A DNA stretch of 64,000 bases from CAWHHZ01 sp963829355 (GCA_963829355.1 CAWHHZ010000014.1:124001-188000), one strand, 5' to 3'. Shown: positions 1 through 9,571, numbered from the stretch's first letter. Notes: a model not told the origin generated them from the letters alone. Numbers and translations: made by a program.

Positions 1-1443
1 GCCCCGGTCAATCGCCAGAGAGTACTGGATCAGGTCGTTCGTTCCGATCGAGAAGAAATCGACCTCCTGCGCGAGCAGATCCGCGATCATGGCGGCGGCC
101 GGAACCTCGATCATGATGCCGAGAGGAACGCTACGGCTGTACTCGATGCCCTCGGCGTCGAGCTCCTGTCGGACGTCGCGCAGAAGAGCTTTTGCCTGCC
201 GGAGCTCCTGAACGCCCGTCACGAGAGGGAACATGATCTTGAGCTCCCCGTGGACCGACGCGCGCATGAGGGCTCTCAACTGCGTTCGAAACATCCCGCG
301 ATAGCGCATGCAGAGGCGAAGCCCCCGGAGACCGAGCACGGGATTGTCCTCTTCGGAACCGATCACCTCCCGTGCGAGTTTCTTTCCACCCAGATCGAAT
401 GTCCGAATCACCGCGGGATGGGGAGCGACCGATTCGATCAATGTACAGTACAGCTCGTAGTGCTCTTCCTCGGTCGGCAACTCCGGGCTTTTCGAGATGT
501 AGAGAAATTCAGACCGGTACAACCCGATCCCCTCGGCGCCGAACCGGAATACATCCTTGACCTCCGCCTCCAGCTCGATGTTTGCCTGCAGGACGACATG
601 TCGTCCGTCGCGCATCTCCGCCTTGAGGTCACGGTTCTCGAGGAGCCGGCGCTCGTACTCCTGGTGGCGGGAGACCCGGCTTTCGTACTCCTCGACCATT
701 GCTGGAGAGGGATTGACGTGGATCGTCCCCTCGTAACCGTCGATGATCACGAGCTCGTCGTTGTCGATGATCTCGGTCAGCCGCGGCACGCCGATGACGG
801 CTGGGATGAACAGCGATTTTGCAATGATGGAGGTATGGGAAGTCTTTCCTCCCGACTCCGTCGCGAATCCCACGATCGGACGGCGATTGAAGTGGACTGC
901 GTCGGCCGGGGTGACGTCGTCCGCGAGCACGATCACTGGGTGGTCGATCTCCGATAGATCGTGGTGGGCAATTCCCTGGAGGTTCTTGAGAAGACTCGCA
1001 CCGACGTCTTCGATATCCTCACCGCGTTCGCGGAGATACTCATTCTCGAAGCTCGAGAAGCGTGCAAGCAGCTCCTCCTCGACCTCGGCGACAGCCCACT
1101 CCGCATTGATCTTTTCGTCCCGGATCTTCTGGGTGATCCTGTCGGCGAACGACGGGTCCGAGACGATCATTGCGTGAGCGTCGAAGATCGAGGCGTACTC
1201 GTCCCCCATCGAGCGGCTGACTTTCTCGCGCAGGACGAGAAGATCGCTGCGGGTCGTCTCGACTGCCTCTTCGAAGCGCTTGATCTCTTTCGGGACTTCG
1301 TGCTCCTTCAAGGGCACGCGGTAGATGGAGCTCACCCTCTTCTCGACAATGACGGCCCGCCCGACGGCGATGCCGGGGGAAACTCCGGTTCCTTTGTAGG
1401 TCCGGAGCTCGAGAGCGGCTTCATCTGGGGAGAGCTGCACCAT
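1..1443 (-). CDS. ptsI: PTS phosphoenolpyruvate-protein phosphotransferase (enzyme I), 3' end outside window
   Basis: Translating the minus strand from an ATG at 1443 gives 481 residues of enzyme I; about the last 100 lie beyond the window edge. EI takes phosphate from PEP and passes it to HPr in the cytoplasm. The active-site histidine region GGKTSHTSIIAKS is clear, and the PEP-binding barrel follows with GLRLCMRYRGMFRTQLRAL and EVPAAAMIADLLAQEVDFFS close to the edge. The gene starts 8 bases after the HPr stop and is last in the hprK-rapZ-EIIA-HPr-EI string. No sugar-specific EIIBC is present, so a regulatory rather than transport role is inferred. Confidence 0.95.
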   Translation of the reverse strand, partial: MVQLSPDEAALELRTYKGTGVSPGIAVGRAVIVEKRVSSIYRVPLKEHEVPKEIKRFEEAVETTRSDLLVLREKVSRSMGDEYASIFDAHAMIVSDPSFADRITQKIRDEKINAEWAVAEVEEELLARFSSFENEYLRERGEDIEDVGASLLKNLQGIAHHDLSEIDHPVIVLADDVTPADAVHFNRRPIVGFATESGGKTSHTSIIAKSLFIPAVIGVPRLTEIIDNDELVIIDGYEGTIHVNPSPAMVEEYESRVSRHQEYERRLLENRDLKAEMRDGRHVVLQANIELEAEVKDVFRFGAEGIGLYRSEFLYISKSPELPTEEEHYELYCTLIESVAPHPAVIRTFDLGGKKLAREVIGSEEDNPVLGLRGLRLCMRYRGMFRTQLRALMRASVHGELKIMFPLVTGVQELRQAKALLRDVRQELDAEGIEYSRSVPLGIMIEVPAAAMIADLLAQEVDFFSIGTNDLIQYSLAIDRG

Positions 1444-1451
1444 CACGGTCT

Positions 1452-1721
1452 CTATTCGGCCTCGTCGAACTTAGCATCAAAGAGCTCCTCAATCGAGCGC
1501 AGGGCATCCTGCTCATCGCTGCCGTCAGCGGTCACGATGATCGTCGAGCCTTTCGGCGCCGCCAGAAGCAGGACGCCCAGAATGCTCTTGGCGTCCACCT
1601 CCTCGTCGCCCTTCCGTACCTTCACGTCGGACGAAAAGCGTGCCGCGGTGTGAACGAGCTTGGCCGCTGCCCGAGCGTGCAGGCCCAGTCGATTCTGGAT
1701 CTCAAGTTCCTTCGTGATCAC
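1452..1721 (-). CDS. ptsH: HPr phosphocarrier protein
   Basis: This is an 89-residue HPr, the usual length. The phosphoacceptor histidine lies in NRLGLHARAA (about residue 16). The regulatory serine is in DAKSILGVLLLAA (about residue 46-47), the site that HPr kinase modifies in bacteria that have it. Both sites intact, together with hprK and rapZ just upstream, suggest HPr works here as a phosphorylation switch. Its start overlaps the end of the EIIA gene by 20 bases, so the two are probably translationally coupled. Confidence 0.95.
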   Translation of the reverse strand: MITKELEIQNRLGLHARAAAKLVHTAARFSSDVKVRKGDEEVDAKSILGVLLLAAPKGSTIIVTADGSDEQDALRSIEELFDAKFDEAE

Positions 1722-2145
1722 TCTGACTCTCCTGTTCGGATTCGTCGGCGGTCAGCAGGTTCGAAGCGACGCGGATCGCGCGCGCACCCTTCTCGCAAAT
1801 CTGCCTGGCGAGAGGTGGAGCGCTCTGGCTCGTCCTGTTCAGGGAGCCGAACTTGACGATCATCGGCAGATTCACGCCGGTGACGATCTCGACCTTCCCC
1901 GTCTGTAGAAAGGATAAACTCAGATTGCTGGGCGTGCCACCGAACATGTCTGTAAAAATGATGACTTCAGCTCCTCCGGGAACCCTGCCCAGGGCCTGTT
2001 CGATGCGCTGATGAGCATCTGCGACCGGCTCATTCCAGTCGAGACACACCGTCTCCACACCTTCGAGCGGGCCCTCGATCCGGTTCGCTGCATTGAGCAG
2101 TTCCCGGCCGAGCTCGCCATGCGTCACGATCAAACCATAAACCAT
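1702..2145 (-). CDS. PTS mannose-family EIIA-like protein
   Basis: The protein has 147 residues from ATG 2145. The open frame runs further upstream, but homology begins at MVYGLIVTHGELG, so the inner start was chosen. The histidine in VTHGELG is the phosphorylated residue of mannose-type EIIA domains, and the family motif FTDMFGGTPSN is present. It is a single EIIA domain without the IIB, IIC or IID subunits, as in the manX/ptsN-like genes found next to rapZ and HPr in many bacteria. The likely role is regulatory phosphorelay. The C-terminus is acidic and low in complexity. Confidence 0.88.
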   Translation of the reverse strand: MVYGLIVTHGELGRELLNAANRIEGPLEGVETVCLDWNEPVADAHQRIEQALGRVPGGAEVIIFTDMFGGTPSNLSLSFLQTGKVEIVTGVNLPMIVKFGSLNRTSQSAPPLARQICEKGARAIRVASNLLTADESEQESQSDHEGT

Positions 2146-2318
2146 CGTCTCGCCGGCTATTATCCTCAATTCGGACACAGATGAACAGCCTGCATCGCCC
2201 GCATTCCATGACAGTCGGAATCTTAGTGTTTTACGCGCAGATCCAAGGAGTGGATGGCTCCGTTGCAAGATTCATCTGAGTGCCGTCGAGTCATATTCAA
2301 ATCGTAAAGAGGTTTTAA

Positions 2319-2531
2319 ATGGCTCTCATCTCATTCGAGACGGAGAATGGCGATCGAAACTACCACCGGATCGAGCGTTCGTACGGCAAGTTCGTCCGCA
2401 CGTTCAATCTTCCTCGCAGCGTCGACGCGGAGGGGATCGTCGCGAACTACGAGAGTGGAGTTCTCGAGGTCACGATCCCGAAGCGCGAAGAGGCAAAGCC
2501 CCGCCAGATTCGCATCGCCAAAAAATCGTAA
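2319..2531 (+). CDS. Miniature Hsp20 (small heat-shock protein) lacking most of the alpha-crystallin domain
   Basis: The 70-residue frame reads MALISFETENGDRNYHRIER and continues into the last strands of an alpha-crystallin domain, with SGVLEVTIPKRE, the usual hydrophobic GVLEV motif. A normal Hsp20 has about 140 residues; most of the N-terminal arm and the first half of the domain are missing. MALISFE resembles a normal Hsp20 N-terminus, so an internal in-frame deletion is possible. An AAAGAGG ribosome site lies just upstream of the ATG, an in-frame TAA immediately precedes it, and a strong hairpin follows the stop. It is the only plus-strand gene in this operon region. It may be a pseudogene remnant. 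Confidence 0.65.
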   Translation: MALISFETENGDRNYHRIERSYGKFVRTFNLPRSVDAEGIVANYESGVLEVTIPKREEAKPRQIRIAKKS

Positions 2532-2540
2532 CCTACCGAT

Positions 2541-3443
2541 TTAGTGGTTTGAAGGGAGCACGAGGAGCGTGCTCCCTTTGCTCTTTTCCCGCTCCCGATC
2601 ACGGTGAACAGTTTCGACGTTGAGCCCTCTCTTGCGAAGCTCACGTCCAAGGCGGTCTACGATCGCAACGCTCCGATGGCGCCCGCCCGTGCAACCGATG
2701 CCGATGGTGAGATAGCTCTTCATCTCCTTCTCGTACTCAGGGACCAGATAGGCGACAAATCCGAAGAGCCGATCGAAGAATTCGGAGTATTCAGGCTTTT
2801 TTTCGAGGAACTCCACGACCTCTGCGTCGAGTCCCGTCTTCGGACGTAGATCGTCGACGAAATGTGGGTTCGGAAGAAATCGCACGTCAAACAACAGGTC
2901 CAGATTCTGAGGCGTGCCGTACTTGAATCCGAAGCTCACGAGAGTGACGAGCATCTTCGGTTTCTCTCGCGGGACCTGGAAGCGATGGACGATGAGAGCC
3001 TTGAGCTCGTGGACAGAGAATTGTGAGGTGTCGAGAATGACGTCAGCTTCAGATTTGACGTCAGCGAGCGCTTCCCGTTCTTTCGCGATCGCCTGCATGA
3101 CTGGAAGATCGGGGATCGGATGCGGACGCCGCGTTTCGGAGTAACGCCGGGCCAGCACTTCGTCGGCCGCCTCGAGAAAGATCATGACCACGTTCCGCAG
3201 ATCGTTCTTGAGACGGCGGTACGTCTGCGGAAACTCGTCTGCGAAGTTCCGGGTCCGGACATCGACGACGATTCCGACACGATCAAATCCTTCGAGCGCA
3301 ACCTGTTCGAGGAACGAGTCGATCAGAGACATCGGCAGGTTGTCCACGCAGTAAAAGCCGAGATCTTCGAGGGTGCTCTGAACGTAGCTTTTCCCGGAGC
3401 CGCTCAAACCCGTGACGAAGACCAGATGTGTCGGTCCGTTCAT
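2541..3443 (-). CDS. rapZ: RNase adapter / nucleotide-binding protein RapZ
   Basis: This 300-residue protein has the family layout. The P-loop GLSGSGKS lies near residue 13. The C-terminal domain has FGFKYGTPQNLDLLFDVRFL and the signature IGIGCTGGRHRSVAIV near residues 248-263. In Escherichia coli RapZ guides RNase E to a small RNA controlling glucosamine-6-phosphate synthase; its function in this lineage is unknown, but the pairing with HPr and HPr kinase is widespread. Its start overlaps the hprK stop by 4 bases. Confidence 0.95.
   Translation of the reverse strand: MNGPTHLVFVTGLSGSGKSYVQSTLEDLGFYCVDNLPMSLIDSFLEQVALEGFDRVGIVVDVRTRNFADEFPQTYRRLKNDLRNVVMIFLEAADEVLARRYSETRRPHPIPDLPVMQAIAKEREALADVKSEADVILDTSQFSVHELKALIVHRFQVPREKPKMLVTLVSFGFKYGTPQNLDLLFDVRFLPNPHFVDDLRPKTGLDAEVVEFLEKKPEYSEFFDRLFGFVAYLVPEYEKEMKSYLTIGIGCTGGRHRSVAIVDRLGRELRKRGLNVETVHRDREREKSKGSTLLVLPSNH
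2552..2588 (+). terminator. Rho-independent terminator of the mini-Hsp20 gene, inside the 3' end of rapZ
   Basis: An 11-base perfect stem (AAGGGAGCACG, loop AGGAG, CGTGCTCCCTT) is followed by TGCTCTTTT on the plus strand. It lies 20 bases after the Hsp20-like stop codon. It also forms the last codons of rapZ on the other strand, so the two convergent genes share this sequence. Confidence 0.65.
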
Positions 3444-4498
3444 CTCGGTTTCCTGTGGCGGTGGGTTTTGAGACTGGTGGCGTGGTTGAGAACTTCCTTG
3501 CCGGAGACTGCCCGCACGTTCCCGGCCTTCTTCCCCTGCTCCATATCGCGGCTCTGCTGAGCGATCAGATGATCGACTTTCCTCGCAAGCTCATCGGCGG
3601 AGTGATAGCCCTGCATTTTGATCAGGTGGTTACGGGCCGCGATCTCCACGAGAAGGGCGAGATTCCGCCCGGACGCGACGGGGAGCCTGACGAGCGGCTT
3701 TGACACGCCGAGGCATTCGTACGTCTCCCCACCCAGTCCGAGCCTGTCGTATTCGGCTCCGTCCATCCAGTGCTCGAGCTTCACGATGATGTCGATCGGC
3801 TTGACGTCGCGAGTCGACGCCACGCCGAAGAGATCCTTGATATTGATGATGCCGATGCCCCGCAGTTCCATGTGGTGGCCGAGGGTCTCGGAGGTGTATC
3901 CGAGGAGCATGTCGTTCGGGTGACGCTTGACGGTGACGCTGTCGTCAGCGATGAGCCGGTGCCCTCGCGAGATCAGATCGAGCGCACACTCGCTTTTGCC
4001 GACGCCACTCTCTCCGATGAGGAGGACTCCGATGCCATACACGTCGAGCAGACCGGAGTGCATGGTGAGTTTCGGGGCCATGGCTTCTTCGAGAAAGTAC
4101 GTGATCCGATTGATCACGTGAGACGACATCGATTCGGATGAGAAGAGCGGGACCGAACGGCGCTCGCACTCGCTCCGGAACTCCGGCAGAGGATCGATTC
4201 CCTTCGTGACGACGTAGCAGGAGATGTCGAGCGCGGAGATGTCTCTGATCCGCTTCTCGCGGAGCCGCGGTGGGAGGCTCTGCAGGTAACGTGTTTCGGA
4301 CTCGCCGATGATCTGGACGCGCCATGGCTTGATGTATTCGTAGTAGCCGGCGAATGCCAGACCGGGCTTCTGCACCCGGGGCCGGAGGATCGGGCGGTCG
4401 AATCCGTCGTCACCAGTGACGACCTTCAGGTTGAGCTCATCGAGCTCATCGGACTGAAGAATTTCGACTTCGGCCTGTAGGAAATCTTCCTGGTTCAT
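3440..4498 (-). CDS. hprK: HPr kinase/phosphorylase
   Basis: The protein has 352 residues. An N-terminal domain of about 150 residues precedes the kinase core, which has the P-loop GESGVGKSECALDLISRGH near residue 168. The following LIADDSV and the family's K-loop region MELRGIGIINIKDLFG are present. It phosphorylates and dephosphorylates HPr at the regulatory serine. Some 20 extra residues at the C-terminus (ending KTHRHRKPR) are basic. It is coupled to rapZ by a 4-base ATGA overlap. Confidence 0.96.
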   Translation of the reverse strand: MNQEDFLQAEVEILQSDELDELNLKVVTGDDGFDRPILRPRVQKPGLAFAGYYEYIKPWRVQIIGESETRYLQSLPPRLREKRIRDISALDISCYVVTKGIDPLPEFRSECERRSVPLFSSESMSSHVINRITYFLEEAMAPKLTMHSGLLDVYGIGVLLIGESGVGKSECALDLISRGHRLIADDSVTVKRHPNDMLLGYTSETLGHHMELRGIGIINIKDLFGVASTRDVKPIDIIVKLEHWMDGAEYDRLGLGGETYECLGVSKPLVRLPVASGRNLALLVEIAARNHLIKMQGYHSADELARKVDHLIAQQSRDMEQGKKAGNVRAVSGKEVLNHATSLKTHRHRKPR

Positions 4499-4538
4499 GG
4501 TTGCGCCCGACCGCGAGTGTATCGTGACAGCTCGTCGA

Positions 4539-5111
4539 TCAGAAATCGGGCGCGATCATTCCGAAGTTGCTGTCAGCGCGCTTGTAGATCACAGTAACTC
4601 GATCGGTATCGAGATCGCGGAAGACGATGAACTCGTTCGAAGAGTCGTCGAGAGTCATTGCCGCCTGCTCGACGGACATAGGCTTGATCGGGATGGTGTC
4701 GGTGCTGATGATCTTCCGCGCCGGGCCATCGGGGGTCGCCCCTTCCTCGCGCTTTCGCGGCATGACGTGGACGTCCCACGATTCTGGCGACCGCTTCGCC
4801 TGGCTTCGCGGCCCTCGGCGGTGATCGGTGATGCGGTCGCGCTGCCGTCGCGCCTGCTTCTTGAGCGAGTCGATGGCGAGTGTGATCGCCTCCTCCATCG
4901 ATTCGCTCGACTCCTGGACGGTTTTTGCGTCGTAGGCCTTGCCCACGACGAAGACCTCGCAGATGTTTCGATGCTTCTCGACATCCAGAACGCAGCGGAC
5001 TTCGACCACATCCTTGAAGTGCTTTTCGATCTTTTCGAACTTCTGTTCGAAATGCTTGCGGATCCGGTCGGTGATTTCGTAGCTGCCGCGGGCTGAGATT
5101 TCGATGTTCAT
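4539..5111 (-). CDS. hpf: Ribosome hibernation promoting factor, long form
   Basis: The protein has 190 residues from ATG 5111. This start was chosen because AAGGAG lies directly upstream and MNIEISARGSYEITDRIR is the family start; the open frame runs 40 codons further. The N-terminal S30AE fold covers about residues 1-105. A charged linker leads to a C-terminal dimerisation domain (PMSVEQAAMTLDDSSNEFIVF). This is the long form, which can pair 70S ribosomes into 100S dimers. It sits between rpoN and hprK, the classical neighbourhood of this gene. Confidence 0.94.
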   Translation of the reverse strand: MNIEISARGSYEITDRIRKHFEQKFEKIEKHFKDVVEVRCVLDVEKHRNICEVFVVGKAYDAKTVQESSESMEEAITLAIDSLKKQARRQRDRITDHRRGPRSQAKRSPESWDVHVMPRKREEGATPDGPARKIISTDTIPIKPMSVEQAAMTLDDSSNEFIVFRDLDTDRVTVIYKRADSNFGMIAPDF

Positions 5112-5136
5112 GTCATCTCCTTGATTGCGGAACCGC

Positions 5137-6586
5137 TCAGAAGATCTGCTTCCGATCGGTCGAGGACGGGATGTTGAGCTCGTCGCGATACTTTGCCACC
5201 GTTCGTCTCGCGATGTTGATCCCCTCATCATTGAGGATCTTCATGATCTTCGAGTCGGACAGTGGCTTCTTGGGATCCTCATCATCAATGTAGGTCCGGA
5301 TCTTCTTCTTGACAGCGATGCTGGATATGTCTTCGCCATGGTCGGAGTCGATCCCGCTGTGAAAGAAGTACTTCATCAGGTAGACGCCGCGAGGGGTGTG
5401 AATGTACTTGTTCGAAACCACCCGGGACACCGTCGATTCGTGCATCTGAATGTCGTCGGCGACATCGCGAAGGACGAGCGGCCTGAGCGCTTCGACTCCC
5501 TTCTCGAGGAACTCCCTCTGGTGCTTGACGATCGACTCGGCGACTTTGTAGATCGTCCTCTGGCGCTGGTCGAGTGACTTGATCAGCCAGACTGCCGACC
5601 GCATCTTCTCCTTGATGTAGCTGACCGTCTCACCCTCTTCCTTCGAGTTCATCTGCTTGAGCATGTTCCGGTAGCGATGATTGATGCGAAGCTTCGGCAT
5701 CCCGTCCTCGTTGAGGACGATCACGTACTCATCGCCGATCTTGTGAACATGAACGTCGGGCTCGACATATACCGCCCGCTCGCTCGAATACTTCCGGCCC
5801 GGCTTCGGATCGAGGTGCCGGATGATCTCGACGAGATGCTCGAGGTCCTTCAGATCGATATCCGAGAGCTTTGTGCAACTGGACGAACTGTCGGTTCATG
5901 AACATCGGCCAGTGATTTTCGATGATCTCGTTGACGAGCGGCTCCTCGATGTCGAGCCTGTCGACCTGAAGCTGAAGGCACTCGCGCAGGTCACGCGCAC
6001 CGACACCCGGAGGATCGAACGACCGGACGACAATGACGGCCTCGTCGACGTCCTTCTGATCCCAGTTCTCGTCCGCTTCCTGCATCTCCTCGTCACTGAC
6101 GCGAAGATAGCCATCCTCGTCGATGTTGCCGATGAGGAAGGTGGCGATTTCCTTGATGTGGGGCGGGGCGTCGGAGACCGTGAGCTGCCATGTCAGGTGA
6201 TCCCACAGGTTCTGCGGCCGGGACAGGGTGTTCTCGATCGGAAACTCGTCGTACTCCTCCCGCATCCGCGGGTTGTATCCGTAGTCGATGTAGTCCTGGA
6301 AGTAGGCGTCGTAGTCGATCTCATCGAACGCGTCCTTCTCGTCCTTCTCGTCCTTTTCCTGCCTGTCGTCCGCCTGAGACTCCTGCTCGGCCTTCTTGTC
6401 GTCCTCGGCCTTCTGCTGATCCTCCTCCGCACTCTCCTCGAGTAGCGGGTTCTCGAGGAGCTCTTCGTTGAGGACTTCCTGAAGCTCGAGCTTGCTCAAT
6501 TGCAGAAGCTTGATCGCCTGCTGCAACGAAGGCGTCATGATCAACTTCTGCGACATTTTCAGATTCAGTCTTTGTTCGAGTGCCAT
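5137..6586 (-). CDS. rpoN: RNA polymerase sigma-54 factor (interrupted by one frameshift)
   Basis: Start ATG 6586 gives MALEQRLNLKMSQKLIMTPS, the glutamine/leucine-rich activator-binding region I. An acidic region II rich in D, E and K follows. The frame breaks near 5875: after NRQFVQL the reading resumes one frame over as KLSDIDLKDLEHLVEIIRHL. The second part has the helix-turn-helix HESTVSRVVSNKYI and ends with the RpoN box ARRTVAKYRDELNIPSS. A single inserted base in GTTGCACAAAG restores the full frame. Both halves are well conserved, so a sequence error is more likely than gene loss. RpoN recognises -24/-12 promoters. Confidence 0.93.
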
Positions 6587-6693
6587 CTTTTCCTTTGTGA
6601 GTGTCGAGGTTGCTCTGCGGCTGCGGATCAACTCCTTGATCCGCGGAGCTTCGAGTCTGGCCGGGAGTCTCGCGACATCGCCGAGCGGTCAGT

Positions 6694-7482
6694 TCACAGG
6701 TTGAACCCTTCTCCCAGATAAATCCGTCGGACTTCTTCATCGGAGGACAAACTCTCCGGAATGCCCTGACGGAAAATCTCACCCTCCTTAATGATATAGG
6801 CGCGATCTGTGATCTTCAAAGTTTCACGGACATTGTGATCGGTGATGAGGATACCGATCCCACGGGAAGCGAGCTCCGAGACGATCTTCTGGATGTCCAG
6901 AACGGCGATCGGATCGATCCCTGCAAATGGCTCATCGAGCAAGATGAATGCCGGGTCGATCGCGAGACATCTGGCGATTTCCACCCGGCGTCTCTCTCCC
7001 CCGGAAAGTGAATACGCGCGGTTCTTTGCGATCCGCGTGAGCCCGAATTCCTCGAGCAATTGACTGGCTCGCTGTTCCCGCTCTGCCGCCGGAAGACCCA
7101 TTGTCTCGAACACTGCCAGCAGGTTCTGTTCGACCGTGAGCTTCCGGAAGACTGACGCTTCCTGCGGAAGATAGCTGATCCCCTTCTGCGCCCGGAGATA
7201 CATCGGATAATCGGTGATCTCGTCGTCTCCGAGGAGGACGCTCCCGGCATCCGGCCGCGTGAGACCGACCACCATGTAAAAAGTCGTCGTCTTGCCCGCT
7301 CCGTTCGGCCCGAGAAGCCCGACGATCTCGCCCTTCCGGATGTCGAGGGAGACATCCCGCACCACCTTCCGGCCGCGGTAAATCTTGACGAGATTCCGCG
7401 CCGCAAGTCTCGTTTCGTGTACAGGCTCCCTTACCGCATCCGCGGGATCGAGGTTGAACAGATCTACTGATGATGGCTTCAT
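6694..7482 (-). CDS. lptB: Lipopolysaccharide export ABC ATPase
   Basis: This 262-residue ABC ATPase has Walker A GPNGAGKT, signature LSGGERRRVEIARCLA, Walker B FILLDEPFAGID and the switch histidine in ITDHNVRETL, all typical of LptB. It is about 20 residues longer than usual at the N-terminus (MKPSSVDLFNLDPADA). The ATG overlaps the stop of the LptC/A-like gene by 4 bases, supporting this start. LptB powers extraction of LPS from the inner membrane with LptF and LptG, which are not in this window. Confidence 0.95.
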   Translation of the reverse strand: MKPSSVDLFNLDPADAVREPVHETRLAARNLVKIYRGRKVVRDVSLDIRKGEIVGLLGPNGAGKTTTFYMVVGLTRPDAGSVLLGDDEITDYPMYLRAQKGISYLPQEASVFRKLTVEQNLLAVFETMGLPAAEREQRASQLLEEFGLTRIAKNRAYSLSGGERRRVEIARCLAIDPAFILLDEPFAGIDPIAVLDIQKIVSELASRGIGILITDHNVRETLKITDRAYIIKEGEIFRQGIPESLSSDEEVRRIYLGEGFNL

Positions 7483-9457
7483 CGGTCTCCCTGTTCTGCA
7501 TTGTACGTCGCCTCAGTCGGAGAATCACCCTGCAGAACATCGACACGATTTCGCTTCATGTCGAGCACGATCTTCTGTCCCTTGATCGTTCCGCGTGGCT
7601 CCCGGATCTCGGCAGGAGATCCCTCGAGGAGGACGGTTTCTTCTGCGACGCGATAGACGGCTCGATCTCCCGATCCCGTACGACCCGAACCGATTTCCCG
7701 GAGCGTCAGGTTACCGATCGACTCGACCGTTTCGAGCTCCTGATCCGAGTTGAATGTGAAGATTGCGCGGTCTCCGGTGAGCGTCCTGTTCTCGCTCTCG
7801 ATCACGACCTTGTCCAGCAGTTCGATCTTCTGATCCGCCCTTCTCGCCTCGAGTCGCTCGCTCCTGGACTTGACGGGTTCCCCCCCCGGTTCGGCAGTGT
7901 TGTAGAGAATCGTCCGGACGTTCCCTTTGGCGTTGATGGTCTGCCCGCCTGAACCGATCTGGAGATCCTCCGCAAGAAGGGTGTTGTTTCCCTGCCATGC
8001 ACGCACGCTGCCACTAAATGCCGCAAATCCGTCCAGCTCCCGGATGACGAGGGAGTCTGAATTGACGAAAATCGCGCCGTCGTCCTGTGGGAACATCACG
8101 GTAGTCGGTTGCGGAGGCACCAGGCTGATTGACGATCCTGGTCATGGCGCGCCCCTTCGCCCTCAGAACTCTCCCTTCGGGCTCGACGATCAGCTCATCG
8201 GCGCTGATCCGCTGCGGGCCGCTCGAGATCGTCGGAGCCGACCCCGGAACCGCCGAGAAACCGCACCGTATCCTCGCGAAGGTCGTAGAAGACTCTCTGT
8301 GCCGTCGCCTGGTTAGTGACGTCGCTGTAGCGGATGTTCCCATCGAAGACTGCTGTCGTGGCATCTCCCGTCGCCTGATCCAGCGTGATCACGAGACGCT
8401 CTGCGCTCATTTTCCGGCGGAGATCAGTTCTTTCATCGAGCGTAACGTTGCCGAACAGCACGATCGATTCCGCACCTGCCGCGCCGAGCCCCAATCGTGC
8501 GGAGTTGGCCTTCGCGACACGCTCGACATCATCGAGAAGCTCGACCTTCACCTGCCCGTTCGCATTGAAGATCTCGACGGCGTTCATCTGTCCTGCGCCG
8601 TCGAAGCTGCCGGCAAACTCCCCGGCCGTGATCCGCTTCTGGCCATCCATGTCCTGATTGCCGGGTGGCGCAAGGTCAGAACCAGGTGCGATTGTGACGA
8701 CCACTCCTCCGGATCCTTGAAGGGCGATCAGCTTCTTCCGCGACTGGTCCACCTGAGCCATGATCCTCTCAGAGTCATAGGTGTCGCCCGCGCGTACGAG
8801 AACCACATCTTTCTCGAACACGGCTGTACCCTGGGCGCGGTCGAACGTCGCCGATTCAGACCGCATATCGATGCTCTCCGACTTCTCTCCGGCAAAGGAC
8901 GCATCGACACCGCCATTCAACTGCATCGTCTCGTTCTCGACGTCCAGATCGGCACCTCGCGCGGTGCCGCTCCACTGGTTCATCCGAAAATTAACGGGAA
9001 CCCGGTTGGTGAGCCGTCGCCCGTCGAAGATGATGGCCTCGGTACGGAGATCGAGCCCGTCTCCGCTCGTTACGTTCACGCCCCCTTCGGCCCGGGCCTC
9101 CTTGGTTTCTGCATTGAATTCGGCACTCGGCGCCGTGAGCGTATAAACGCCACCACTCTTCCTGAAGATATCGAGCTCTACATTGTCGAGGGTGTACCAG
9201 CCCGAGTCGAAACCCGCCGTCTTTCCCGCGCGAATTCGCGAGATGACACGGTCACCGACGGTCTGGGTGTCCTCGAACTCGTAGGAGACCAGACGCGGCT
9301 GCTCCCCATCCCTCTCCGGGCGAGTCGTGGTCTGGATTCCGTCTCCCGTCGGCGCCGTTCCTCCAGAGTAGAACGCCCAGATGAGGGCGATAAACGAGAT
9401 GAACAGGATCGGCAGGACGATCTTCAGAGTCCTGATGGTGCGGAGGCTTCGTTCCAT
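7479..9457 (-). CDS. Fused LptC/LptA (OstA) LPS-transport protein, interrupted by two frameshifts
   Basis: One membrane anchor (TLKIVLPILFISFIALIWAF) opens an LptC-like domain. Repeated OstA-type beta-strand segments follow, such as ADLDVENETMQLNGG and NADGSDE-free stretches typical of beta-jellyroll proteins, through to the end at 7479. Frame breaks lie near 8243, in a run of four C, and near 8127. The middle segment (SADELIVEPEGRVLRAKGRA) is in a third frame. The last segment opens only with a GTG, has no signal peptide and no ribosome site, so it is best read as part of the same polypeptide of about 660 residues. Start ATG 9457 gives MERSLRTIRTLK directly before the membrane helix. It is coupled to lptB. 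Confidence 0.7.
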
Positions 9458-9571
9458 GCGCTCAGGCAAACAGAGGAGCTCCGCTGATCGTTCCAACCTC
9501 TTGATCCTCAAGGCACTAATCGGATCAGGCAGGTCACGTCGAGCAAATCAGTGCGTAGAGTCCTCAGCGAC

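Noticed and set aside
250..1653. Plus-strand open frames of 144-235 codons at the left edge
   Set aside because: They lie antisense to enzyme I and HPr, whose minus-strand translations match families over their full length.
8129..9487. A 452-codon plus-strand frame
   Set aside because: It is antisense to the LptC/A gene and has no family motif; the high GC content makes long antisense frames common here.
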